Shown here: piece after piece, positions 11,796 through 22,165 of the stretch
Layout: each line of letters begins with the position of its first letter
Numbering within the stretch: position 1 is the stretch's first letter
NCBI RefSeq assembly: GCF_008831285.2
Contig: NC_045144.1
Coordinates: 3,898,268 to 3,962,267 of the forward strand
Direction of reading: 5' to 3'
DNA length: 64,000 nucleotides
Origin: Nymphaea colorata
Taxonomy: Eukaryota > Streptophyta > Magnoliopsida > Nymphaeales > Nymphaeaceae
The notes under the pieces: model-generated
Told to the model about the DNA's origin: nothing
Seen by the model: only the letters and a program-made list of their open reading frames with translations
Databases searched by the model: none
Made by a program: the position numbers and the translations under genes

Positions 11796-11811
11796 CTTGG
11801 CTCTGATACAA
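11796..11811 (-). promoter_or_regulatory. Primer binding site of Copia element A
   Basis: Read on the minus strand this is TTGTATCAGAGCCAAG, matching the complement of the plant initiator tRNA-Met 3' end (TGGTATCAGAGCC) with one mismatch near its start. It marks the upstream end of element A's internal region, so the 5' LTR must lie to the right. I could not fix the LTR ends because the 3' LTR is off-window. A TG at 11822 is one possible boundary. Confidence 0.65.
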
Positions 11812-12111
11812 TCTAAGATTTTGTAATATCAAATCACTGTGTCATCCACCGAAGACTTATGCACAAAACAACAAGAAAGAAGGAGAAAAGAAGTGCCAAA
11901 AGATAGGGACTGTAGCAGCAGTAACTGTCTGCTGAACCTTAAGATTATATTATGAAATCAATCTTTTACACCATGGACTAATAAGTCTCTTTAAAAACAA
12001 AGAATATTACAGCTATGCCATTAATGGGAAAACATAATGTTAAAAAGGAAAGATCTAATATGATGTCTGGATCTGGATCCAGATCAAGACATCATGATCC
12101 AAACCTTATAC

Positions 12112-12157
<46 letters not shown>

Positions 12158-12584
12158 AATGAAAAAGAAAAACAGATGAAACTAAAATGAAAACCAAACA
12201 GGGCATTTTAATGGTCTGATTTTAAAAACCTTGGATCTAAGATCCGACGATCTGAAATCAACCCTCGGATCTAAGATCCGAAGGCATCCAACACAACCTT
12301 ATTGTAATATTTAGGCTTTAGCTCTAAAGCCTGTCTGGTGTTTAGTTAGTCCATCAATGGATATGAAAATTACAGACACTATGTAATGGTTTCCCTGTTT
12401 GGTATGTAAGGGACAATTGCAGCAATTCTCCGAAGTCTGGGAGGTATTCTACAGTGTAATAATTTTATTATAAAGTTTGGAAGTAAGCTTCGCCCAAGTT
12501 CTGAACTCCAAAAACAAACTACAAAATATCTGGATGTACTGCACTTGTGTTTTTCCCTTTTGATTGTTTTCTTCTATGATATTA
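11812..12584. other. Flank containing the unresolved 5' LTR of element A
   Basis: No gene is visible here. The left part should contain element A's 5' LTR, whose outer end I cannot define. A (GA)17 microsatellite occupies 12121-12154. Two copies of a near-identical short palindrome (8-base arms TCGGATCT/AGATCCGA around one A) lie at about 12232-12246 and 12265-12281. The stretch ends at the TGACT target duplication of element C. Confidence 0.4.
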
Positions 12585-12589
12585 TGACT
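12585..12589. repeat. Target site duplication of C, left copy (TGACT)
   Basis: TGACT directly precedes the 5' LTR and is identical to 17725-17729. Confidence 0.95.
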
Positions 12590-12866
12590 TGTTAGAATAT
12601 CTTGTGTAAGGGAACCGGGTCTGGATATGGACTCGGTCCCATGGGCACGGGAACCGAGAGTGGCTCGGTACCCTAGGCAGGTTTCCCCCTTATAATCCCA
12701 CTTAGTGTTGTGTTGTTGATTAAGTGAAATATAATTTTCTCTCTCCTAGGGTTGCGGTTTTGCCCCTAGGTTAGAGCTTCTCCGTGGTTTTTCACCTCTT
12801 CTTGAGGTTTTCCACGTATATCGTGTGTTTCTTCTCTTTTCCTCTCTTCTATTGCATATTTCTACA
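12590..12866 (+). repeat. 5' LTR of Copia C
   Basis: A 277-bp LTR, TG...CA, abutting the primer binding site. It shares with B the paired hairpin motifs near its start (ACCGGGT/actcggt region about 12613-12636, and ACCGAG/CTCGGT at 12653-12669) and the block around CTCTCTCCTAGGGTTGCGG. Confidence 0.95.
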
Positions 12867-12880
12867 TGGTATCAGAGCCA
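12867..12880 (+). promoter_or_regulatory. Primer binding site of Copia C
   Basis: TGGTATCAGAGCCA begins at the first base after the 5' LTR and is complementary to initiator tRNA-Met. Confidence 0.93.
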
Positions 12881-12946
12881 CCGTGTGTGGGTTTTGCTCT
12901 GTGATCGTGCGTTTCCATCGTTTCTGCTGCTGCTCGTCTCCCGCCG

Positions 12947-13036
12947 CCGCCGCCAGTTCCAGTGCCGCCGCCAGTTCCAGCGCCGCCGCCAGTTCCAGCG
13001 CCGCCGCCAGTTCCAGCGCCGCCGCCTGTTCCAGCG
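12947..13036 (+). repeat. Five tandem 18-bp units in the leader of Copia C
   Basis: Five head-to-tail copies of GCCGCCGCCAGTTCCAGC (the first ends in T, the last has CTGTT for CAGTT) lie between the primer site and gag. A second looser repeat built on CCTTTCCTGCGTCGCC follows to about 13085. The position matches the leader repeats of B, but the unit is different. Confidence 0.92.
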
Positions 13037-13176
13037 CCTTTCCTGCGTCGCCGGCGTGCGCCGTCGCCTTTCCTGCGTCGCCGCCGTCACTGCTATCACC
13101 GCCAGTAATTCTTCGCCTCCGCTGCCTCTTGTCTGTCGTCTCTGGTGCTGGGTATTGCTTCTCTTTGGTGATTGTG

Positions 13177-16100
13177 ATGGCCGAAGTGATGACTCCCAAG
13201 ATCGATGATGCCCTAGATACGGGCAGCAATACCAAGAGCGAGAACTTGCCTGTTCAAGTCACCTCATCCGGCTGAACAAGGAAAACTATCTCTCTTGGTC
13301 TGCTGCCGTAGAAATCGGGATAACCAGTCGTGGTCGCCTACCCTATATTACTGGGGAGAAACCTGCACCTTCAAAAACGGATCCGCGATGAGCGACTTGG
13401 GCGTTGGAAGATAGTCAGGTGAAAGTATGGATCATTAGTTCTGTTTCCGTAGATATTCATCTGATCTTGCGTAAATCGACTGCATACGACATGTGGACTG
13501 TGCTTGCACGGATGTATGGCCGTAAGAAGAGAGTATTGCGTGCGTACCAAATCAAACGTAGCATCTACTCTCTTAAACAGGGTGACTTGTCTGTAGCTTC
13601 TTTCTTTGCAGCCCTGAAGACTAAATGGGAGGAACTAGACTACCATGTGAATGATGACTGGCATTGTGGTTCTGATCATGCCCTGTACTGGGACAAAGAA
13701 TGGATGGACCAGACTTTTATTTTTCTTGGAGGCTTACGCGATGAATTTGAATCCATTAGGAGCCAAATTCTCAATTGTGACGAGATTCCTAGGATTGAGG
13801 AGGTGTATGCCCGGGTAGAATCTGAGGAACAACGTCGCCAAGTCATGCATATTGACTCCAGCCATGGGAGTTCTCCCTCAGCGTTTGTTAGCCGTGCCTC
13901 AGGGACTGGACAACGTCCTGTTCGCCATTGTAGACATTGTAACAAGTTGGGGCATTCTATGGATTTCTGTTGGGATATTCATCCTGAGAAGAGACTTGTT
14001 TGTGGTCGTCCTCCTTCTAGTCGGCGAGGGTCTTCTGTGCTTGACTCTAGTCAGGGTAGTTCGTCAAATGTTGAAAAATCAAAGCTTTCCTCTTATCAAA
14101 TCAAGGAATTGCAAGCTTATATCAGCCGGCTTTCTACTACACAAGAGGAAACTTCCACGTCCGAGGGAGCTAAGTTAGCTCAAGCTCTTGTGGCCACAAG
14201 TGATCAAGGTAATTCCTCCCTTGGTGATTGGATTGTTGACAGTGGGGCTACACATCATATGACAGGGGATCCTAAGCTGTTTCAAGAATACAAATTGTCT
14301 TCAGGGCAGCAACGCGTGTCTATGGCTGATGGGTCTTCTATCTCTGTGGCTGGAAAAAGGAGTTTGTCCTTGTTGAATAAATATCGTCTGCATAATGCTC
14401 TTCATGTTCCCAATATTCCTGTGAACTTGTTATCTGTCAGCAGTATTACCAAAGAACTAAATTGTAATCTAATTTTTTCTGCTGACCATTGTTTCCTACA
14501 GGACTTGGTGACGGGGAAGAAGATTGGGATTGGTTCGGTTATTGATGGACTCTACAGACTGCCCGTGCAAGTTGCGTCTGCCTTGATCTCAGCCACTAGT
14601 GGACGGTTGTCAGGCATGGAAGACAGATCTACCATTATGCAATGGCACGAGCGTCTTGGGCATCTCCCTTTCCAGTTGATCAAGAAGTTGTTTCCAAGGC
14701 TTTTTACTTCTGTTTCTATTGATTCTTTCTCATGTGAAGTTTGCTAGTTGGCTAAACATGTCAGGGCTTCGTACCCTATTTCTCTCAATAAAACCACTCG
14801 TCCGTTTGCTTTGGTTCACTCTGATGTTTGGGGTCCTTCGGGAGTACCCACTTGTCGTGGTTTTCATTATTTTATGACTCTTATTGATGACTACTCCCGT
14901 TGTACGTTCGTGTACCTGTTGAAAGAACGTAGTGAAGTTCCCATCATTGTCAAAAATTTTGTTGCATTTGTTGAGACTCAATTTCAGACATCTGTTCAAG
15001 CTTTCCGCACCGATAATGCTCGAGAGTATGTCTCCCAATCTATAGATGATTTCTTGAGGAGCAAGGGTATTATTCATGAGACATCCTGTAGTTACACACC
15101 TCCTCAAAATGGCGTAGCCGAACGTAAAAATCGCCATTTATTAGAAGTCACCTGTGCCATTATGTTCCATAGGCATGTTCCTAAGCGCTACTCGGGTGAT
15201 GCTCTTCTCACTAGTACCCATCTGATTAACCGTATGCCTACTCGTGTGTTGAATGGTCGTTCTCCCTACTCTGTTCTTAGGCCCACTCATAACCCTTGGC
15301 CTCTTACTCCTCGAGTGTTTGGGTGTACTTGCTTTGTTCATGACCATAGTCCAACCCTTAAGAAACTTGATCCTTGATCCGTCAAAGCTGTCTTCTTGGG
15401 GTATTCTCCAACTTAGAAGGGATATAAGTGTCTTGACCCTACTACCTCCAAAATTTATGTCTCTCGGGATGTTACCTTTCATGAACATGAGACGTATTTT
15501 CCTGTGAATCCTCTTCAGGGAGAGTGTATAGGGAAAAGTGTGGAAGAGTATTTCTCAGACCAGCTGGTTCAGTTTATGGATTTTTTAGAGTACAAGGTCA
15601 GCCACAGTGTGACAAAGACAGTCAGAAGTGATAGCGACAGCCCTGTGCAAGGGAACTCTGTGGATGATCAGCCCACAGCCCATGATCATCTGTTCGGCCA
15701 GGTGTACATCAGAAAGAAGACAGATGTGGTTGAAGATGTTGATGTAACCAATCCCAATCCTGTGAGTTTCCCGGATGACCCAAGTCCAATAGATGAAGAG
15801 CTTCCCATAGCCCTGCGCAAGGGAACCAGGTCATGTACTTCTCATCCTATTCAGAGATTTGTCTCTTATGCGAAACTTAGTAAGAATTACAAATGCTTTA
15901 TTACATCCTTGTCTAAGTCTGTGATCCCCAGGTGTGTGGAAGATGCCAGAGAGGATCCTAAATGGCTACAGGCCATGACAGAGGAGATGAATGCCTTGGC
16001 AAAGAACAGCACGTGGGAAGTTGTTGATATCCCCAAGGACACTCATTTAGTTGGTTCCAAGTGGGTGTTTAGTGTGAAGTACAAACCTGATGGTACTGTG

Positions 16101-17435
16101 GAAAGGTATAAGGCTCGCCTTGTTGCAAAGGGGTTCAGTCAGAAATATGGTATTGATTATCTTAAAACTTTTATTGTTGTTGCCAAACTGAAAACCGTGA
16201 GAGTCATCTTAGCACTTGCTGTGCGAAAGAAGTGGCATGGACCAGCTTGATGTCAAGAATGCATTCTTGAACGGCCGTCTAGAAGAAGAGGTCTATATGA
16301 GCATGCCCCCTGGATATGCCCAAAGCGGAAAATGTTGTCATCTCAAGAAAGCCTTGTATGGACTAAAGCAGTCTCCTAGAGCTTGGTTTGAAAGATTGAG
16401 GATAGTGATGAAGACTAATGGATACAAACAGGGAAATGGTGATCACACCCTATTCATTAAGCAGAGAAATGGTTTGGTGAGTCTCCTTCTTGTATACGTT
16501 GATGATATGATTGTCACAGGTGACGATGAAGAAGAGAAAAAGAAGATGAAGGAGAGGTTAGCTGCTGAATTTGATCTGAAAGATTTGGGTAAACTAAGGT
16601 ACTTTCTGGGGATAGAGATTGCTCGATCAGAGACATGGCTTGTTATGAGCCAAAGGAAGTACACTCTGGATCTCTTAAAGGAGACAGGTAAACTTGGATG
16701 TAGGCCCTTTCTAACTCCAATGGAGTCTGGTACGAACATAAGCATCAAGACTGGCAACATCCTGGATGAGGAAGGAAAAGGTCGGTATCAGAGGTTGGTT
16801 GGTAAGCTCATCTATCTTACCCTCACTCGCCCTAATATCACCTATGCTGTGAATGTGTTGAGTCAGTTTATGCATGTTCCTACTGATTGTCACTGGAAGA
16901 GTGCAGAAAGAGTGTTGGGGTATCTGAAAAATGACCCAGGGAAAGGATTACTGTATACTCAGCAAGACCAACTTAATATTGAAGGATACTCTGACGCAGA
17001 TTGGGCAGGTTGCACTGATACTAGGAGGTCTACTACAGGGTACTGCATCTTTCTAGGGGGTAACCTGGTTGTATGGAGAAGTAAAAGGCAGGAAGTTTGT
17101 TCTAGATCCAGTGCTGAGGCTGAATACAGGGCGGTTGCTATGGGAGTTACAGAAATGCTATGGTTGAAGATCCTTCTAGCAGATATTGGAATTGAAATGG
17201 AAGAGAAGATAAAGATGTACTGCGACAACAAATCTGCGATTAACCTTGCAAATAATCCCGTCCTGCATGACAGAACCAAACACGTGGGATTGATCGCCAC
17301 TTCATACGGGAACGCATTGATTCAAAGGAGTTGATCCTGCCTTATCAAATTGCAGATGTTTTAACCAAAGCCTTATGTACATCTCAATTTGAAAAAAATG
17401 TGAGCAAGCTTGGCATGTTTGACATGTATGCCAAG
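13177..17435 (+). pseudogene. Copia C gag-pol, multiply disabled
   Basis: Gag opens at the ATG 13177 (MAEVMTPKIDDALDT...) and loses frame near 13265. A TGA stop follows at about 13388-13390. From 13404 the frame is open through the zinc knuckle (CRHCNKLGHSMDFC) and protease (WIVDSGATHHMTG) to a TAG at 14745-14747, where B has a Gln codon. Integrase follows, with a TGA at 15375-15377 and a TAG near 15414. A frameshift near 16236 separates the linker from reverse transcriptase (LLVYVDDM) and RNase H (SDADWAG). The last frame breaks near 17285, after which the true C-terminus is recognisable to about 17435, with a five-codon deletion relative to B. No functional polyprotein is possible. Confidence 0.9.
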
Positions 17436-17438
17436 CTT

Positions 17439-17447
17439 GAGGGGGAG
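17439..17447 (+). promoter_or_regulatory. Polypurine tract of Copia C
   Basis: GAGGGGGAG directly precedes the 3' LTR, the same sequence as in B. Confidence 0.88.
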
Positions 17448-17724
17448 TGCTAGAATATCTTGTGTAAGGGAACCGGGTCTAGATATGGACCCGGTCCCAT
17501 GTGCACGGGAACCGAGAGTGGCTCGGTACCCTAGGCGGGTTTCCCCCTTATAATCCCACTTAGTGTTGTGTTGTTGATTAAGTGAAATATAATTTTCTCT
17601 CTCCTAGGGTTGCGGTTTTGCCCCTAGGTTAGAGCTTCTCCGTGGTTTTTCACCTCTTCTTGAGGTTTTCCACGTATATCGTGTGTTTCTTCTCTTTTCC
17701 TCTCTTCCGTTGCATATTTCTACA
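17448..17724 (+). repeat. 3' LTR of Copia C
   Basis: A 277-bp partner of the 5' LTR with seven substitutions and no length change. It begins TGCTAGAATATC where the 5' copy has TGTTAGAATATC. Confidence 0.95.
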
Positions 17725-17729
17725 TGACT
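17725..17729. repeat. Target site duplication of C, right copy (TGACT)
   Basis: TGACT directly follows the 3' LTR, exact partner of 12585-12589. Confidence 0.95.
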
Positions 17730-18339
17730 GATTTTGTATATTTACTTGTATGGATGTATACATTTGCAAGAATATAATTCCATTAGGTGAATCCATTAGA
17801 TTATGGGTCTATTAGCATATGATTGGATCTGGTTCATTTGGTCATACCTCATAGTAATGGTAATAGATGATACAGCAATGCAGCCTAATATACCTTTTAG
17901 CTCAAGGTTCATTTCTGTTCTCTTGTATTTACATCCAAATAGGTAGCCTCTGCAGACCTTATCCTTTCGGTTTATAACCTCATGGTTATGCTTTCGACAT
18001 TTGATATTCAATTTATGAGAAATAGGACATTTTGACATTTTGTTCTATATAAAACCGCAATTACTTGGCTAAGAATTTTATGCTTCAGCATTTCTTGAAC
18101 AGAGCAAAACTGGAAAAGCTTATGCATATGAACATCTAACCTGCAGCCTCTGAGTATGAACTGATATAGGTATGCTGCATCTGGCATCAGTAGCAATGTT
18201 ATCAGAATCGGCCGATCCAAATCAAATCAGTGGCAAACTCATTGAATTCAGTGGCCAATGCAAGAGTGTCATACATCATTTTTAATTTCCTTTTAAATAT
18301 ATTTATGAGTTCTGTATTTTTATTGTTATATATATGCAT

Positions 18340-18391
<52 letters not shown>

Positions 18392-18636
18392 GTATCCATT
18401 TGTTTGTCCCCAAAATGTTTTTTTTTAATATTTTTAGCAGATTCACAGCTGATCAACTGAATTGGCAATTCACCGAATCGACAGTTTTGCTGATTTGATT
18501 CCAAAACCGATTTTCACAACACTAAATAGTGTTTACCATTTCATAAATACAATTTCTTGTTGTAGTGAAGCTTGTGGTTTGTTCAGTTTTTGTTTTGCTA
18601 TGTCACTTAGTGCTGACTGTTCTTTATTTGAAACAG
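17730..18636. other. AT-rich non-coding sequence upstream of CHIP exons
   Basis: No exon of the TPR domain or other gene is visible. A compound (CA)n(TA)n microsatellite lies at about 18340-18391. The stretch ends in a pyrimidine-rich tract and AAACAG, the acceptor of the first visible CHIP exon, so it is most likely intronic. Confidence 0.5.
18340..18391. repeat. (CA)n(TA)n microsatellite
   Basis: About 17 CA units followed by about nine TA units in the presumed CHIP intron. Confidence 0.92.
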
Positions 18637-19503
18637 GCCCTTGATCTTGGAAGGGTTGCAAATCCTGTTGGTTATATGGTGGAGGAAATATGGCGTGAGC
18701 TTGCCAAAGCAAAATATAGAGAGTGGATGCATGTTTCTACCAAAGAGCTTGAGAACCTGGAAAGAATAAGGCATGTTTCTGTGGGATTTATGGGAGTTCA
18801 AAATTTCAAATTTGTTTTTGGAACATCTTTCATGTCCTTGATTATTTATTAGAACAGTGACTTGATATGCTTACCTTTGAGAAAAACTGGACGACAATTT
18901 AAAATTTTACTTTCCTTTGCTATGTCCTGTATTCTAGAAAAGTTTGTGAGAATGCTTTGGTAGAGCAATATGCACGCAGTGTTTCTGAGGCTAGTGCACA
19001 TTCTACGGAAAGTGCAACTCCCTATGATGAACAGCTAAATGGCCTTGCTGAAGTTTTCAGAAAAGCTGCCGAGGCCAAGATCCCAACTGAGGTCAGTTAT
19101 AATATCTACTGTTTTGTATTACGAACTATTATTTTGTAAGTAAAATTGTCAACCAACAGTGAAAAACTTATGGGAGCTTCAATAGGTTCCAGACTATCTT
19201 TGCTGTAAAATCACCTTGGAGATCTTCCGTGATCCTGTGATTACCCCATCAGGAGTTACATACGAAAGGGCTGTAATTATTGAACATCTTCGTAAGGTAA
19301 ACATGCTGTCATAAGGTTGTTTTATCTGTCCATGGTGTTTGATGCCTCTACTAATCCCAGATATATTAATCATATAGGTGGGAAAGTTTGATCCAGTCAC
19401 AAGGGAACCACTTGATGAGAGGCAGCTGGTACCAAATTTGGCGCTTAAGAAAGCTGTCCAAGATTATTTGGACAAACATGGTTGGGCTTACCAGATGGGC
19501 TGA
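18637..19503 (+). CDS. CHIP: CHIP-type U-box E3 ubiquitin ligase, last four exons (5' half absent)
   Basis: CHIP binds Hsp70/Hsp90 through an N-terminal TPR domain and ubiquitinates client proteins through a C-terminal U-box. Visible exons are 18637-18770, 18938-19091, 19186-19296 and 19378-19503. They join in one frame to 174 residues plus TGA. The first two encode the central helical region ([32 protein letters not shown]). The last two encode the U-box, from [19 protein letters not shown] through [12 protein letters not shown] and FDPVTREPL to the end YQMG. Intron 2-3 and 3-4 borders are GT-AG, but the first needs a GC donor at 18771. Plant CHIP proteins are near 280 residues, so about 100 N-terminal residues (TPR) are missing. 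They are not seen anywhere in the 18.6 kb to the left, which is mainly nested retrotransposons. The gene may have a giant intron or be decapitated. Confidence 0.88.
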
Positions 19504-21500
19504 GGTTTTCTTGCCAGTCTAGTATAGGGCTTTATCTTTTGCTGGGCTGTTGACTCGTGTTAGCCCTTGGCTCTCATTGGTGTATATGGGTTGCTTTGAA
19601 ATTTTTTCTTTCTGTTTCTTTCTTGTATTGTGGTAAGTCTGTTCATGATATGTAAAGTGGCATTGAACAGCGTTTTCTCCTGAAATTGTACAGTAGGCCT
19701 ATGTTTTGCCATGCTAATTGTTGCAGTATATGATAGAACATTTATCAGCAAGGCTGTTAGTTCGTGGTTGTAAGTTCTGATGGCCACATTCTCGTCAAGG
19801 TCATTCTTCCACCTTTGATAGCAGTAAAGAAGCTAATGAAGATGTGATGAAACAAGCGTCCCCGTTTCTGATGCTCCTAGATATTTACTTGCAATATTGA
19901 GAAACCGAATAACGCCTATTGTATGGTCTGTGGTGACCATCGATCTTAGTCTCAGATATGTTGCTTACCTTCAGCAAGTGATGTGTCTACTTTACTGCTG
20001 TTGGTGTTTTGGGAACTCATTCGTTGATTGGATCAGTCAGCCTGGATCATCCTTCTGCTTACTGATTTGTGTTCCCTTTTTCTGATCGAGACATGGAATC
20101 CTCGTAAGGGCTAGGTGACGCCTTTTTTGTTTTTTTGATGCGTAATATTTCATATGGTTGCCTTCATGTCAAACATGTTTTCTTGCTTTAACCAAAAGTT
20201 TCCTTTTATTTTTTCTCTTTGAGGTAGATAATGTTAGCAACACAACGTTCAGGACAATTTGAATCAGCACATTTATTGCCCTTATGGGCTAGTTATTTTT
20301 CCTACTTGAAAATGAGATTGAAAATTTTGAAAAGCACCTTTTAAATTTTGGAGAAGTACCTTTCAAATTTTTAAAAAGTCAATTCTGCGGTCAAACCTAC
20401 ATATTTGTTTAGTCGGGGGTTTTCAACATGTTTGCTCTTCACCAAATCAAATGATATTTTGTAAGAGCATTGCATATGAAAAAAATTGTACGTTGTAAGA
20501 GCGTTATAGACGGCAAAGATGGACTTCTGAAAAGTGCTATGACCAAACTTTGGAGATAGAAAATCATTACTACAGCGTCTTCAGTGGTCTTACTCAAGTT
20601 TTGCAGGCTTTACTCACTAATCACCTGTTACGCACTATGATTCCAAAAAGCAAATTAATATTCCCGGTTTCAATATGAAGATGCTTAAACATTTTATTTC
20701 GCTTGAGTATTGCTAATATCCTACCAGCATAAGGTGATTACATATTTTAATTTAATGCTTCGGTATCTAAATTTTGGATTTGACGTGTAAGCATGTGGGC
20801 AAAATATGATGTAAAAAAGTACCACATCAACGCACTTTCTATTTTGTAAATTAAGAAGCAGATATACACAAGATGTTCTTTGATTAATTAAAAATTCCAT
20901 ACATTCATTTCTCTTAATTAGTTTAAATTTACCATTTTCCATACGAAAAATATGTATAGGTCAGCCAATACAACTGAGTTTCCCTTGCATAACTTTCTAC
21001 TATTAATAACAAATAAATACATTCTAAAAAAAAATAGTGATAGTTTAAATTTTGCAGTTTGCACCATTAATAAAAAATGCATTTGTTCATTAATGTAAAT
21101 AATAGAAAAATTCAACGAATTGGATATAGTTAAACATGTATCAATTCTAAAAAGGTCAACACAAACTAACGACCACTAAACTTGTTAATGGTGACGGGAC
21201 GTAGGTATCTTATTTCATTAATCATGCTCAAGTTGGAGATGACTAAGTTGAATTGGTGAAAATATCATATATGATATAATATTATTAATTACATTATTAC
21301 GACCGTTGCATTGTAAGATACACATACATTAGCCGAAAATGAGATGAAGCAAGTCGAATGACAACAACTTAGAAGGTTTAATAAAGTGAGAGAATAAATG
21401 GAACGAAAAAGAGAAAGAACAGCAACGACGTATGAGGCTGCGCAACTAACTCTAGACTCAATTTGAAACCGTCCGATTCGCAGTTGAGCCGCTTGATTCG
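19504..21500. other. Intergenic stretch between CHIP and Alfin-like genes
   Basis: The first few hundred bases are presumably the CHIP 3' UTR and terminator region. The rest is AT-rich with no supportable gene. Short open frames here have no recognisable domains. Confidence 0.6.
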
Positions 21501-21521
21501 GGGAAGAAAAGAGCGCGTATC

Positions 21522-21764
21522 GGCCCACATTTGGAGCCCCAAAGGTATATAGAAAAGGGAAAAACAGAAAAACAGGCCAAAGAAAAAGCAAAAGGGCGGA
21601 GAACGCTTAGTATCAATATCGGAAGCGAGCAAGTCCCTCCTCTCTCATGCTTCCTATTGCTCGCGCTAGCGACGACGACGACGAAGACGACGGTTGTCTC
21701 CGTAATTGAATCACTCTCTCCTCCTTTCCGCTACCTCACTTGGTGCTCCTCAGGAACCCTAACC
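21522..21764 (+). promoter_or_regulatory. Putative core promoter and 5' UTR motifs of the Alfin-like gene
   Basis: In order: a site II element GGCCCA at 21522-21527, a TATA-like TATATAG at 21546-21552, CT-rich leader sequence, and a telo-box AACCCTAA at 21755-21762. Site II plus telo-box is a known plant pairing in genes tied to growth and translation. The start of transcription was not determined; it would be expected about 25-35 bases after the TATA-like motif. Confidence 0.45.
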
Positions 21765-21766
21765 AA

Positions 21767-21841
21767 ATGGAGACCGTCATGGTCAGACCCTTGTTCTCCG
21801 ATTCTCCTCTGAACCTCCTGGTCCTAGGCGTCCTCTTCTAA
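21767..21841 (+). CDS. Upstream ORF of the Alfin-like gene (24 codons)
   Basis: An ATG in a good context (AACCAAATGGAG: A at -3, G at +4) opens a 24-codon ORF ending TAA at 21839-21841, 162 bases before the main ATG. The peptide starts METVMVRPLF, and its C-terminal half is strongly hydrophobic (LNLLVLGVLF). No other ATG lies between its stop and the main start. I do not know a named family for it. It could attenuate translation of the Alfin-like protein, or a 5' UTR intron could remove it. Coding status is inferred from position, context and composition only. Confidence 0.4.
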   Translation: METVMVRPLFSDSPLNLLVLGVLF

Positions 21842-22003
21842 AACAGGAAACCTTGACACGATCGATTTCCTCCCTCCCTCTCTCTAGCTCGCTCGCTCGC
21901 TGTGGAGAACCGTTGTTGGATTCAAATCCTCTCTATCGTGAAACTCAATCGAACTTTTCGCGTATAGGTGAGCGCGGCAAGCAGTAGGAGGAGTAAGGGG
22001 AGC

Positions 22004-22104
22004 ATGGAAGGAGGGTCGGGTCATTATAACCCTCGCACTGTCGAGGAGGTTTTTAAGGATTTCAGGGGTCGACGTGCCGGAATGATTAAGGCTCTAACTA
22101 CCGG

Positions 22105-22165
<61 letters not shown>

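Larger units (their letters stand above)
12590..17724 (+). mobile_element. Complete Copia retrotransposon C, sibling of B
   Basis: This 5.1-kb plus-strand Copia element has 277-bp LTRs at both ends, a perfect 5-bp target duplication TGACT, an initiator-Met primer binding site at 12867 and a polypurine tract ending at 17447. By eye the two LTRs differ at seven of 277 positions (about 2.5%). Its proteins are clearly homologous to those of B along their whole length, but the LTRs are only partly similar, so B and C are two subfamilies of one family. The coding region has several nonsense codons and frameshifts. It lies between element A and the CHIP-type gene, in the same orientation as that gene. 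Confidence 0.96.
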
